28,649 nucleotides of DNA from Ophiothrix spiculata (GCA_000969725.1 JXSR01S011333.1), one strand, 5' to 3'; positions 1 through 9,876 are shown, counted from the first letter of the stretch. Numbers and translations: made by a program. Notes: generated by a model not told the origin, from the letters alone.

Positions 1-288
1 CTTATTGGGTTTGTTTTTGGTATATATAAATACCCTCCAAACGATTTGGCTCAAAGATGCTTACCTTTTCTGTTATGGCCATTTGTTGAATTAAATTCGG
101 GATCCCAAATTTAATTCAACATGTATTAGTATAGAAAAGCATGCATGTCCTTTTTTATTGATTTTTCAGTGGCAAAACAATTTTTTGACAAAATATACTT
201 GAAAACGCTTTAAAATAGTCACATTCCTTCATTTTATGACGTTTTTACTATAAATCATTTTGGATCAAAATCTTATAGTATTGCTTTA
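1..288 (+). repeat. Dispersed repeat, copy A (runs off the window start)
   Basis: This stretch matches 11132-11418 in the same orientation with scattered differences and small indels, from the shared start near GGTTTGTTTTTG to the shared end TATAGTATTGCTTT. Both copies contain a near-perfect palindrome around the middle (34 nt at 86-119 here, centred on GGATCC, one mismatched pair). No coding frame is shared between copies. The family is unknown to me; it is probably a non-autonomous mobile element or part of a longer one. Confidence 0.7.
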
Positions 289-383
289 AGCAATGTCTAG
301 TTTCACATGTAAGCTCAACACTTGTGCTTTAAGCTTACATACACTCTTAAGTCTTAAAATGAATAAGAAAACTTTTAAAACAA

Positions 384-608
384 AATACCGTATCCACTTG
401 TCCAATTCAACTATTTTCCGACTGAAAAATTCTTTGAATTAACATATTTCTGTACTCCGAAAGTTCAACAAACCATCATATTCTATATCTGATCCATTAT
501 CAAAGTATTTTTAGCCATATCAGGCACGTTTGTATGAAATAACTGAACGGTAAAGACGATGTACATTAAAAAATTCGGTAGTTGAATTGGACGAGTGGAT
601 TCGGTATT
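384..608. mobile_element. Short TIR element (MITE-like)
   Basis: The ends are inverted copies over about 30 bp: AATACCGTATCCACTTGTCC at the left, and AATACCGAATCCACTCGTCC when the right end is read on the - strand. Both then continue into CAATTCAACTA. The 225-bp body has no coding capacity. I see no convincing target-site duplication, so the superfamily is unassigned. Confidence 0.65.
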
Positions 609-910
609 TATGGTTTCGAAATCATTAATATTGATCGTGTATAGCCTTGATTATCTTTCCAAGTTCATGAAATTCATCAGAGCTTTGTGGGTCTAGGATC
701 GTTACAGGATGTCCCAGAAAGACCTTACAATCTTTGCCTGTAATTTTCTTGGGTTTAACCAATATTTAGAAAGTATGTAAATGTTGCATTTTATAGCCCA
801 TGAACTGAACTTTCAGATACTGTTTGTTTCATATCAATCGGTAGTGTACAATAAAAGTTTTGTCAAATATTTGGATGTAAAATTTTCTGGTCTAATTTTA
901 TGACTCTATA

Positions 911-2614
911 GGCGCGTTCCCACTGACTATCGGTTAACGCCATATTCGCTAGCCTCTAGTCTAAATTCTCGGCTAAGCGCCGTCAGGATGCAACTCATTT
1001 CTGTAGCCTCTAGTCTAAATAGTGAATTTTAACCGTAAGACTTTCTAGCGGTTATCTTTCGGCTAACCTAATCTTGCTTAGCCGAGAGTCTTAACCGAGA
1101 GTCAAAACGCCGTGAAGATGCGATCTTTTATCTTAACCGAGAGTCATTGATGTGACCTTCGGCGAAATCGGCGATTGCACACGCCATTCCCTGTCAGCAC
1201 ATAATGCATTTACGTCCATGTATAGCAGTTTAGCACTGTATTTCTGTGGCAAATATATAAGATATGAAACGAGCAATTCTCACTGGTAGAAATCGAGTAC
1301 GGAATGCACATTTGGAACATCATTCGAGTAGTAGAATTGTACTGAAATTGTACTTGAATGATGTTCCAAATGTGTACATTTCAATCTTGTACTAGAATTG
1401 TACCCGATTTTCTCCAGGGCTGTTCCTTTAATGGCGTAGGCCTATATGCCGTCTATTTTTTAAGTGATAAATTAGTGGAAGACTAGAAAGCTGGAGTATC
1501 TGACTTGAACTGTCTAACAAGAACTTTACGGCAATAATAATGACAAAATTCTGCACAGATCGGTCTTCTTGTGCAAAGCCTCGCCATCTTTGTTTACGTT
1601 TTCCGATTTCATATGGCTCATTTTACGGTAAGATTTAGACTCTAGGTTAGCGAAAGTTCTTTGACCTCTTTCGCTAGACTAGTAGTAGCCGTGTTTTCAC
1701 GATGGTTTTAGCTTGGTTTAGAAGACTCGCGGCTAAAGTTAAACCAATCGCTAAGCCAGAGTGTCTGTCCTCACTGTGAATTTAGACTCTAGTCTAGCAA
1801 GAGAGGTCAAAGAACTTTCACTAACCTTAAGTCTAAATCTTACCGGAAGTGTCTCGCGGCCCGTAAAATGATTGACAAAGCGCACCCATATGAAATCAGA
1901 AAACGTAAATATAAAGATGGCGAGGCTTCGCACAAGAATACCGATCTGTGCAGAATTTTGTAATTATTATTGCCGTAAAGATCATGTAGACAGTTCAAGT
2001 CAAATATGTGAACTTTCTAGTCTTCCACTAATTTATCACTTGAGAAACAGGCGGCATATGCACCATTAAAGGAACAGCCCTGGAGGAAATCGAATACAAT
2101 TCTAGTACGAGATTCATTGGAATGTCCACATTTGGAACATCATTGTAGTACACTGTTTAAATACCAATTCAAGTAAAAATAAATTGTACTAGAATGTACT
2201 AATGTACTCGAATGATGTTCTAAATGTGCAGAGGGCCTACTCGATTTCTAACCAGGGAGAATTGCTCGTTTGATATCATATATTCGCCACAGAAATACAG
2301 TGCAATTTGATATGGCAGTTATGCATGCGCACCATTGTGTGTATTGACATGTGCAATCGCCGATATCGCCGAAGGTCACAACTCTCGGTTAAGATAAACG
2401 ATCGCATCTTCACGGCGTTTTGACTCTCGGTTAAGACTCTCGGCTAAGCAAGATCGGGTTAGCCGAAAGATAACCGCTAGAAAGTCTTACGGTTAAAATT
2501 CACTATTTAGACTAGAGGCTACAGAAATGAGTTGCATTCTGACGGCGCTTAGCCGAGAGTTTAGACTAGAGGCTAGCGAATTTGGCGTTAACCGAGAGTC
2601 AGTGGGAACGCGCC
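911..2614. mobile_element. Foldback element with ~0.8-kb inverted arms
   Basis: The left arm (about 911-1682) is the reverse complement of the right arm (about 1789-2614), apart from small indels and scattered substitutions; about 106 bp of loop separates them. Both outer ends read GGCGCGTTCCCACTGACT inward. The outer parts of the arms are built from recurring short blocks (ACCGAGAGTC, GCCGAGAGTC, CCTCTAGTCTAAAT) in both orientations, as in foldback transposons with subterminal repeats. Each arm also carries its own smaller hairpin. The arm length and modular build resemble the long-inverted-repeat TU elements known from sea urchin, but family membership is inference. There is no transposase frame and no clear target duplication. 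Confidence 0.85.
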
Positions 2615-2825
2615 TTTTGTAAGGTCCCCTTGAATGAAGTTCTATTGAGTATTGTCATTGATCCGCTCAATTAACCATAACAATGTTTACTAATTTATTA
2701 TGTTCATGCTCTCTTTTATCTGTGCTGAAAAAATGAACAAATTTGATGTAAAAATAAGACAGATATGATAAATTGTCCAAGGTGACCCATTTTTATTCCA
2801 TTCAGAAACACCCTTACTTTATGAC

Positions 2826-3037
2826 CAGTGTTTCCCCTAAGGCCATATGGCGGGCCATTGGCGCAGGAACGGTGGAAATTGGCGCAACAAGTTTCTGAAA
2901 ATGTGTGAGAAAGATATTTTTCTAGCTTTATTGAGCTAATTTTCAGCCACAGCTAATGATTTTGGCTCAATCGACTTTTCAACTTTGTTAAATTTGCTCG
3001 AACTAACGCAAATTCAAAAACCTTAGCGGAAACACTG
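2826..3037. mobile_element. CAGTG-ended TIR element, copy 1
   Basis: The left end CAGTGTTTCCCCTAAGG and the right end CCTTAGCGGAAACACTG are inverted copies with one mismatch over 17 bp. The 212-bp body is non-coding. A more diverged relative lies at 13289-13496. CAGTG termini fit the hAT pattern (CAGNG), but no 8-bp flanking duplication survives, so the superfamily is a guess. Confidence 0.65.
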
Positions 3038-3653
3038 ATACTATTTGGTATTATTATACTATATTAACATTCTTAAAACATTAACTTCCGACAATAACCC
3101 TAATTTAAGATAATGGAAGCCAAGCCTAAAATTTGTTCAATCAGTAATATTATTGACAATCCACAATTATACACACCACTCAACGGAAACAAGACTTAGT
3201 TATCAAGATTCTATGAATGTTATTCTATCTTTTTATCTCAATTACAAAGTTCATATTTATTATAGACACATTTGATTAATATCATAAATATGATTGGTTT
3301 GATGGGCACGGTAAGTAAAATACTGACTCGTTGACTTGTGTAAAGCTCAAATAAACATGAGAATTCATGAAATGTAGTTTAGCATGATTCAAGTATTTGA
3401 AACATGAAGATAACATGATGCGGACATGCCAATTAGTATTGTTTCAAGAGCACTATTCATAGGATTATTTAATGCAAGGATTTGATTTTTTTCATATTTT
3501 GGACATCAACTAAAATCATGAGTTTTATTTTAGCTACCGTCTGTATGCCTCTGGTGAGTATTAAATTAGTGCCGTTACTTTAACATCTAGTGCTGAATAG
3601 TTGTGCTTTAGCATGTAGATTGATACCGAAGTCGTTGTATTAGGCCTGTTCTT
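3038..3653. other. AT-rich spacer, nothing recognised
   Basis: There is no exon-like open frame, RNA gene or clear repeat structure here. The sequence is AT-rich with frequent stops in all frames. Confidence 0.5.
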
Positions 3654-3963
3654 TTAAAGGGACAATTCATGATCCACTTTTCATCCTAAAGGTCACCTCG
3701 ATCAAAATTAAACTTTTCTTTCAAATGTGCTTGCATTTTTGAGGAATGTGAGAAAATGTGTAATTTTCTAATTACTGTCAGGGCCCCCACAATATTACAG
3801 TACAGCAGCCTATGGAGATTTTTAAAATACTGAAAAGCTCATAACTTGAAAAAGGACAGTTGGAATCAAGTGAAATTTTCAGCATACATTTATGTATTCT
3901 TTCTATTTAGCTAGAAAAGAGGTGAGGTTATTGTCCCATCAGAATCATGAATTGCACTTTTAA
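3654..3963. mobile_element. TTAA-flanked TIR element (MITE-like)
   Basis: The element is bounded on both sides by TTAA. Its inverted ends read AGGGACAATTCATGAT at the left, and AAGTGCAATTCATGAT when the right end is read on the - strand. Total length with both TTAA copies is 310 bp. TTAA target sites are used by piggyBac and Kolobok transposons; the TIR does not decide between them. It is non-coding. Confidence 0.65.
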
Positions 3964-3974
3964 TGTAAGAGGGT

Positions 3975-4205
3975 TAAGAAGTGAATCTTGGTCCAAAAGA
4001 GAGTAAAAACACCTAAAACTAGTTGTACGTGCTTTTTATTCCTCTCAAAAAGAGAGAGAAATCATTGAAAAATTACTCCAAAAAGAGTGAAAAATCACTC
4101 TCTCCTTGGGAGTTACTGCACTACTCTAAAAATGTTGTCTCTTTGAATAGGTGACATTCACTTTTTGTGAGTAGACTTAACTCTTTTTTGAGTAAAAATG
4201 TTACC
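3975..4205. repeat. Degenerate array of short ACTC...GAGT palindromes
   Basis: About seven irregularly spaced units of the type ACTCTTTTTTGAGT, CTCTCAAAAAGAGAG and CACTTTTTGTGAG occur here, each self-complementary around an A or T run. They are too irregular for a simple satellite. The stretch sits between two TIR elements. Confidence 0.5.
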
Positions 4206-4275
4206 CTTGTACTTGATTTTATAACCAATATTACAATATTTTTATTTTAAATAAAAGGATGGCGGCACATACTTG

Positions 4276-4730
4276 TAGGCCCTATAGTCTGTATGTACAA
4301 AGCAGGACTAACTTAGTCCTGGACTAAAGTGAAATTTGAAACTGGAATATCGCACATTTTTTTTTTTGGGGGGGGGGGGAATCTAGCGATAATTTCAGTT
4401 CTTGTTTCTTGTTTAAAGATTTAAACTGAAACTTTTATTATATGATTCATTTGTCTGTTTTAAAAGATTTCAAGTATTTTTAGAACACATAAATGGTTTA
4501 TTCTGGGAGTAACTTAGTTAATCCTGGACTAAACCAATTTTTGTTCTTTTTGCCAAAAAATGTCATTGTTCTGAAACAGAGAAAGGGTCAAATTTAGTCA
4601 TTTCGGCATATATCTTAATACAAGGACATAAATTATTACAGATTCCAAAAAAAGTGTTATTTTTCCAAAAATCAAATTTCACTTAATCCGGAACTAAGTT
4701 AGACCTGCTTTGTGCATACGGGCCTATATG
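4276..4730. mobile_element. TIR element with ~55-bp ends
   Basis: The first 60 bases and the last 57 bases are inverted copies. They share GGCCC near the tip, then ACAAAGCAGG, then TAACTTAGT, then AAGTGAAATTT. A third internal copy of the TAACTTAGT...CTGGACTAAA motif lies at about 4510-4536. The flanks could be a TA duplication. A T-run followed by a G-run (about 4358-4379) lies inside. There is no coding frame. Confidence 0.75.
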
Positions 4731-5363
4731 TGTTCGTTAATCTCAGACTAGCTGTAAATACAGCAAACTGAATTCTGCGCTACAGGTGAAAATACATGCA
4801 AAGGTCATAATTTGCCAAAATTATTTTTTTGCAAATTCACAATCTTTATGCCTCCTTTAAAAAACACCTGCAAAGTTTAATTTGAAGAATATGATCAGAA
4901 ATATGAAATATAATTGTATGTTGTGGGGACCATCAATAGAAAAACATACCGCGTACTAAGCTTTGAACACATTTATCTCAATTTCACCTTCTACTACCTA
5001 ATAATTTTTGGCAGATCATAACTTGACTTAGTAAAGTCGATTGGAGTTTGCAGAGGTGTCATTTTGATATTTATACCATGATCTTCGCAAATGTTAGAAA
5101 AGGTGAAAATGACAAGAGGCTGCAAATTTTACTCAGTCTTGCATTTACGACTGGTTTGAGATGAACAGTGACATATGTTTTAATAGCCTGCACAGTATAA
5201 TACTACAGAATGTTGTTCTAAAATTGTACTCTATTTTTTCCAAGGCTGTCAGGGCATTTGTGATGCATTATTGGCAAAATTCTGAATACCCCCAATTTCA
5301 TCCCCATGACAGAATAAAAATGGTAGGCAGTCGGTCATCTCCCCTTTAAAATCTATAGGCCTA
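4731..5363. other. Non-coding AT-rich spacer
   Basis: I see only one weak inverted pair: AACACCTGCAAAGTTT near 4864 against GAGTTTGCAGAGGTGTC near 5045. It may mark an old TIR element. No exon or RNA gene is supported. Confidence 0.4.
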
Positions 5364-5577
5364 ATACTGTAAAGCACTTTAATTTCGCGGCATTACAATT
5401 TAGCGGATTTGGAAACCTGGCACTTTTTGGGTGCATTTTAATTTCACTAATTTGAATCATCTTGCTATTCAATGCTATGTTAATAATTATTCTAGCGGCA
5501 TTTTAATTTAGCAAATTGTGATACAAGCGAAAATAGCGAAATTAAAATGCTAGCAAAATTTTCATGCTTTACAGTAT
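5364..5577. mobile_element. TA-flanked TIR element (Tc1/mariner-like MITE)
   Basis: The ends read TACTGTAAAGCA inward on both sides, with a TA dinucleotide at each border. The body repeats a GCATTTTAATTT-type motif in both orientations. At about 210 bp and non-coding, this matches the general form of mariner/Tc1-type MITEs that insert at TA. The superfamily call rests only on the TA and the ends. Confidence 0.65.
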
Positions 5578-5797
5578 ATCATAGACATCGACGGTCATAG
5601 AAAAATGTAATAGTCCTTTAAATATAAAAATGTAATACAAATAGTCAACCCCTCTACTTTTCTGGATCACAAAAACCCATAACATTTTATAGTGATAGAT
5701 CTGCAGCAGCTGTCATAATTTTCAACGTCAATGCTCAAAGTTAACAATAGAAGGAGCAAGTAAATATTCAACATAGTGTCTCAATCAATAAGCTTAC

Positions 5798-6032
5798 CCA
5801 AACAAACAACACCTTTATCAGGCCCGTCATTATGTGAAGTGTCTTCCTTATCATCCCCGACTGATGATAATTTTGCCGCCAGCTTTGTTGCTCCATGAGT
5901 AGGGAAACCCCTCCATTGTTTTCTTTTGTTGTGAATTGAATAGGATCCAGTCAAAACAGACCTTTTGTCACTTCGATTTGAGGTAGTGGACTGATCAATC
6001 AGCTGTTTTAGGGGAAATTCCTCCGATCGTAT
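5798..6032 (-). CDS. Candidate coding exon of an unidentified gene
   Basis: On the - strand a frame stays open for 78 codons, from just after a TGA at 6035-6033 to a G|GTAAGC splice donor (exon end 5798, phase 1). It encodes a hydrophilic, lysine/serine-rich stretch containing SYSIHNKRKQWRGFPTHGA and ending SHNDGPDKGVVCLG. There is no in-frame ATG, so it would be an internal exon. The best acceptor I see follows CCTAAAACAG, giving an exon start at 6002. I recognise no domain and it looks disordered. It could be exon 2 of the gene starting at 7370, but the phase at the 6002 acceptor does not fit the best donor of that exon. The frame could also be open by chance. Confidence 0.33.
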
Positions 6033-6035
6033 TCA

Positions 6036-7130
6036 TGAATGAGCTGTTGTTGCTAGTGGCTTTACTCCCTGTGTATGCTTAGCGCATTAACCTTGAATTG
6101 ACAGGTGAATTTAGTATGGTCGAAATAATAAGAATTTTATATTGAATTATGTGGTGCTAAAAAAAAAGATTGTAACAAGACGAAAAATAAAAGAAAGGGA
6201 AGAAAGGGAATATTTAAACAATCATATGAAACAGAATAAATGTGAATAAATGTATTTCCATCATGGATTAAAATATTGTAACACATAATAATTCATGAGC
6301 TGAGTCACATACAAATTATGGTCAATTAAAAATGATATCTCTTTTCTGAATGGTTGAATTAATCGACCCTGGGTGAATAGCTGTTTACTCATAATTCCGA
6401 TCAATATAAAAATAATAAGTGGTTATGAATGCCCATGGCATCATTTTATACGATTATGAAAAGCTACCATTTTAGAAGTAACATGTGAAAAAGATCTAAA
6501 TAAATAAAATGATCTCAACATTGATATCAAACATATCTTGTTCTTTATAGAATAATAAAAATCAGAGATTCCCGATCTAACATTTCATTGATTTTTTAAA
6601 AATTGTCACATTATTTGACTTTTGAAATGTAGATTTTCACATAATTTTACATCATGTACTCCGGGAAGTACTTTGGTTAGTTAATGTCGATTTTTCCTTT
6701 CATATTTGCTCTCAAATATATGGCTCAATAGCAGCTAAATAATGACCCTTTTTAAAAATAAATAATCAAATATTTACATATTATGACGTGAACATGCAAA
6801 CAACGAGATATATCTCGTTGATGCAAACAGTTTGCAGTCCGACTGTAGCAGTCAAAGAATGATGAGCCTTAATAATGACTACGAGTTGCGGGAAAATTTC
6901 GTAAACATGCTGACATTTTTAACAATAATTTCAGGTTAATGATATAATCAACGAGATATTAATAGATATAATGAACAGATAATGTGAGAATTTATGAATT
7001 TATAGATTGACAAGGGCAAATATACTCATTTATTGATTATTGCTATAATTAAAACAAAGCGACTGTCGGTACATGTGTAGTATTATGTTAAAATTGTGAT
7101 ATGAATAGATAGATTCTAAATATTACAATA
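6036..7130. other. AT-rich non-coding region, possible intron
   Basis: Stops are frequent in every frame and there is no TIR structure. It would be intronic if the two - strand exon candidates belong together. The one notable item is a perfect palindrome at 6801-6820, listed separately. Confidence 0.4.
6801..6820. promoter_or_regulatory. Perfect 20-bp palindrome between ATGCAAA repeats
   Basis: CAACGAGATATATCTCGTTG is perfectly self-complementary and is flanked on each side by ATGCAAA in direct orientation. The half-site ATCAACGAGATAT recurs at about 6948. ATGCAAA resembles the core of the POU octamer site. Any binding function is inference. Confidence 0.3.
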
Positions 7131-7317
7131 TTAGCAGTTCTTTACACATGCACTGTTTTTTAAACTTTTTTTAAAATAGTGATTTGACTTTTCACATAAA
7201 CGCCCATTTATTTTATACACATTTCCCCAACCAAACCCTTCAGGGAGGGGGATCGCAATTTGTAAGAGCATCAATGAGCTCATCTCGGAAGAAAATCGAA
7301 GCATGTGTTCAACATAC

Positions 7318-7370
7318 AGTGCATGTGCATTGCGCGATGACATTGCTACTTCTGAAGATGCTGCTGCCAT
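7318..7370 (-). CDS. Candidate first coding exon, divergent gene
   Basis: On the - strand an ATG in a strong context (AGAAAATGGC) opens MAAASSEVAMSSRNAHA. A GTATGT splice donor then leaves the exon at 7318 in phase 2. Without splicing the frame stays open for 79 codons, to 7131. The alanine/serine-rich start is typical of animal N-termini but identifies nothing. The next - strand candidate exon (6032-5798) lies about 1.3 kb downstream. The + strand exon at 7591 is 220 bp away in the opposite direction, so the two could share a promoter. The exon join is not shown by the sequence. Confidence 0.33.
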
Positions 7371-7590
7371 TTTCTCCCCACATCTGAAATAATTAATTTT
7401 TATAATGTGTCTAGCATTGCATGGAAACAGTCTACGACATTTGTGACAGATAAGGTTGGATCATATCAAGAGAAAGTCGTGAACCTGAACCTGGAATTAT
7501 TTAGAAAATGTGATCGCGATAAAGCTTATTTCAGCACCAAGATGGTTTGACAGATGTGTTTTTCCTTTCTATTTTTGGCACTATGTACAG
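7371..7590. promoter_or_regulatory. Possible bidirectional promoter / 5' UTR interval
   Basis: This short interval lies between divergent ATG-bearing exon candidates. Its right end has a pyrimidine tract (TTTTTCCTTTCTATTTTTGG) followed by TATGTACAG, a plausible splice acceptor at 7589-7590. The + strand gene may therefore have an upstream non-coding exon. No clear TATA box or initiator is visible. Confidence 0.3.
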
Positions 7591-7733
7591 GCTACAGGCG
7601 GGGTGAAACATGGATTTGTTTAAAGAGGATAGGGATTTTATGACCATAACCAAGGCCATGGAATTACAGACAAGAAGAAAGTGGTTCCTGGAACCCACAG
7701 ATTTGGCAGACAGAGTTGTGATGCGAATTGCAG
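7591..7733 (+). CDS. Candidate coding exon with start codon, unidentified protein
   Basis: This is the best-supported host exon in the window. A pyrimidine-rich tract and CAG acceptor (7589-7590) precede it. The ATG at 7610 sits in a good context (GAAACATGG). The frame encodes MDLFKEDRDFMTITKAMELQ and continues through TRRKWFLEPTDLADRVVMRI to a near-consensus CAG|GTAAGC donor after 7733, phase 1. The peptide is charged and predicted helical, with no signal peptide or membrane segment. I do not recognise the family. A phase-compatible next exon is at 8484-8558. A nearer acceptor at 7829 opens a different, phase-incompatible frame. Confidence 0.5.
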
Positions 7734-7829
7734 GTAAGCATGGAAAAAAATATTCAATACTTTCATATGAAAAATTAAGCTTAAACCATACCTAGTAACT
7801 ACACAGTGTTTATTTTTGTTATTTCCCAG

Positions 7830-7907
7830 TTTCTATATCACCCAAGCACTATAGAAGAACTTAAACCCTCAGTGCAAGAGCTTGCAAGGTTGTCAAGTTC
7901 ATGTTTA
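7830..7907 (+). CDS. Alternative candidate exon (phase mismatch)
   Basis: A strong acceptor (TTTTTGTTATTTCCCAG) precedes an open stretch that starts FLYHPSTIEELKPSVQELAR. A GTAAGA donor follows 7907. The frame is phase 0 at both ends, whereas the exon ending at 7733 needs a phase-1 partner; in that phase the stretch reaches a stop after about ten codons. It may be an exon of another isoform, a decayed exon, or chance. Confidence 0.25.
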
Positions 7908-8483
7908 GTAAGACCTTGGCAAGATCTGTGTTTGCTGACATAATGACATTGATACAAAAGCTACTGGATTTATTTTGATTTCTATGCAATTGCCATTGTA
8001 AAGCTGTGGCAGGGGTTCTCAACGTTTGCTTTCAAATGGCAATGCGTCACATAAATTTATGGTAAAGCACAAAATTGTACTTTTCCTTTACTTCCTTTGT
8101 ATTTTTTAATGAGCGCAAATCGCAGGTCTCATGTCTGTAGGTCAAACTGTTTTGCTCATGTGTCAAAGGATAGGCCAGGGCCTGTAGGATTGAAATTATA
8201 TCAGCTCTGGACATTGTCCCAATTAATAGGCCTAATTCCCTGGGCCCAGTATTTCAGCTCAGGTAAATGAGTCGTCACAGAGTAAAGAGGCATTGGGCAA
8301 GTTCAGCATCATCCTCAATTTTTCCCCCAAACATCATTTGAAGTAGATACCGGTACCGTATTATTAGCGGTAATAATGACAGCATGCAAAGTTACATTGT
8401 CAAATTAAAACCCTATATATTGAAATATTTAGATATTCTTTTGTTTTTAATTATCGTTGTCGAAAACGATAAATTCTGCCCAG

Positions 8484-8558
8484 CTATAGTTGAATCTTTA
8501 AAAATGGCAGAGGAGGGTGGCTGTGGCAACTATTACTGGTTCCTGACACATTTACACT
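8484..8558 (+). CDS. Candidate second exon of the 7591 gene
   Basis: An acceptor (TTCTGCCCAG) at 8482-8483 is in phase 1, matching the donor at 7733. The join would read RVVMRIA-A-IVESLKMAEE and go on to GGCGNYYWFLTHLH, a smooth helical continuation. A GTAAAG donor starts at 8559. Unspliced, the frame runs on to a stop at about 8594. The exon's last ten bases and its donor are the beginning of an 81-bp unit repeated three times, so this donor exists in triplicate. The call rests on splice signals and phase only; I do not recognise the protein. Confidence 0.3.
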
Positions 8559-8797
8559 GTAAAGTGAAAAGGGGTAGTTTGCCAAATGGTTAGAGCATCA
8601 GACTTAAATACAAGGATCATGGCCTATTACATTTACACTGTAAAGTGAAAAGGGGTAGTTTGCCAAATGGTTAGAGCATCAGACTTAAATACAAGGATCA
8701 TGGCCTATTACATACACATTTACACTGTAAAGTGAAAAGGGGTAGTTTGCCAAATGGTTAGAGCATCAGACTTAAATACAAGGATCATGGCCTATTA
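8549..8797 (+). repeat. Three near-identical tandem copies of an 81-bp tRNA-like unit
   Basis: Units lie at 8549-8629, 8630-8710 and 8717-8797; CATACA separates the last two. They appear identical, so the amplification is recent. Within each unit, GTAGTTTGCCAAATGGTTAG and the following AGAGCATCAGACTTAAATAC look like the D-arm and anticodon region of a tRNA-derived SINE. The copy stops before a normal B box (GGATCATGGCC stands in its place). Confidence 0.85.
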
Positions 8798-9756
8798 GGC
8801 CCCTACCTAATTGGCATGATGTGTATAAATTTCAAAATTCATCTGCACTGCTGAGTTCCCCAATAAAGTTACGTACCTAGGCACACACCCCCCCCCCCCC
8901 CCCCCCCACACGTACGTCAAAATTGCCATAAACAACGACATATAATTGTCCTAAACATCAGAGGACATGTTGTGTTTGTTTATAACTTAGCATCTAACTG
9001 TGAACAAAAAAACAAGAGATTGCAAAAAACATCAAATTACCGGCAACCACTCCCTGAACATTTGATGGGGAATTCTAGCTCAAATGAAATTTTATGCTAT
9101 TTCTCATTATTAATCTAATTCATACATGACAGAAAAGGCCTTTAATTTAACCATCAACATCCAAAACTTATCTAAACTAAATAAATAATCACCCGATAAA
9201 TACAATGAAACATTCATACGCACTAAACGCCCGCCACACAAACCGGAATGCAACAAGCGCAGTGCATTGTGAAGATCCACTGCACTCCGCGTACTTTATA
9301 TTCTTGCGTTCTGATTGGCTATGTGACTAGCGGAGTGTATGATGTACATTTTGTGCATTAGAATTGGTAATAATTTTTAAACATCAGTCATCATGTGCAA
9401 GTCATCACAATATCTGGAATTGAGATTGCTTGTGCAAGATGAGTGAGCCGGTTGATGGAGCATATCAGAATCACATCTATAATTATGGGTGGATAACGAT
9501 AATGGGATTCCCCCTTAGACTATCATGCCAGCGTGATTTGATGGAATTCGGACATATGTGTCTTTCCTACTACCATATGTTCAATTCAAATTCAACATTC
9601 AAAAAGACATCAGAAAGAGGGCTGCCTGAGGCACAGTGTAAAATGGTGTTTTAGGTTTCATCATTCAAGGGGTGATGTAGAATTTTTGATAATCAAACAT
9701 TTATAAAATTTGTAGCTTTTCTTAAAGGAGCTTGGTCTGATTTCTCAAAATTCTGA
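8798..9756. other. Non-coding stretch with a C-run and a CCAAT-type site
   Basis: It holds a C-run at about 8887-8907 and a somewhat GC-richer patch around 9225-9330. That patch contains an inverted ATTGGCT (CCAAT type) and a short hairpin, GCAGTGCA...TGCACT. A 74-codon open frame at 9430-9654 begins MCKMSEPVDGAYQ but shows no domain and is probably chance. Confidence 0.4.
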
Positions 9757-9876
9757 GGCTGCCCCAGACTGACTTGGAGAGATAACATCAAGACATGGAC
9801 AAACATGCCATTTTACCAGCTCCTGGATACCGCTAAAGACCGACAGAGGTGGAAGGACTTGGTTCACTGTATCTAA
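9757..9876 (+). pseudogene. LINE 3' fragment: C-terminal tail of an endonuclease-reverse transcriptase
   Basis: The + strand frame reads GCPRLTWRDNIKTWTNMPFY and then QLLDTAKDRQRWKDLV, closing at a TAA (9874-9876). The pattern GxPRxTWxDxIxxW...AxDRxxW is the familiar C-terminal tail of many non-LTR retrotransposon polyproteins (RTE-like and related). Only about 40 residues remain, with a stop directly upstream and no reverse transcriptase core nearby, so this is a 5'-truncated remnant. The following 100 bp is probably its 3' UTR. Confidence 0.7.

Noticed and set aside
1751-2069. Open frames of 60-65 codons on both strands inside the foldback
   Set aside because: They overlap on opposite strands within inverted arms, and no domain is visible.
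7131-7317. Unspliced extension of the MAAASSEVAM frame
   Set aside because: The extension past the GTATGT donor becomes compositionally odd and has no recognisable domain, so the spliced reading is preferred.
8887-8907. C-run as a structured element
   Set aside because: Simple homopolymer; its length may also be a sequencing or assembly artefact.
9430-9654. 74-codon frame starting MCKMSEPVDGAYQ
   Set aside because: No domain, acceptor or donor of quality and no neighbour to join; compatible with chance.
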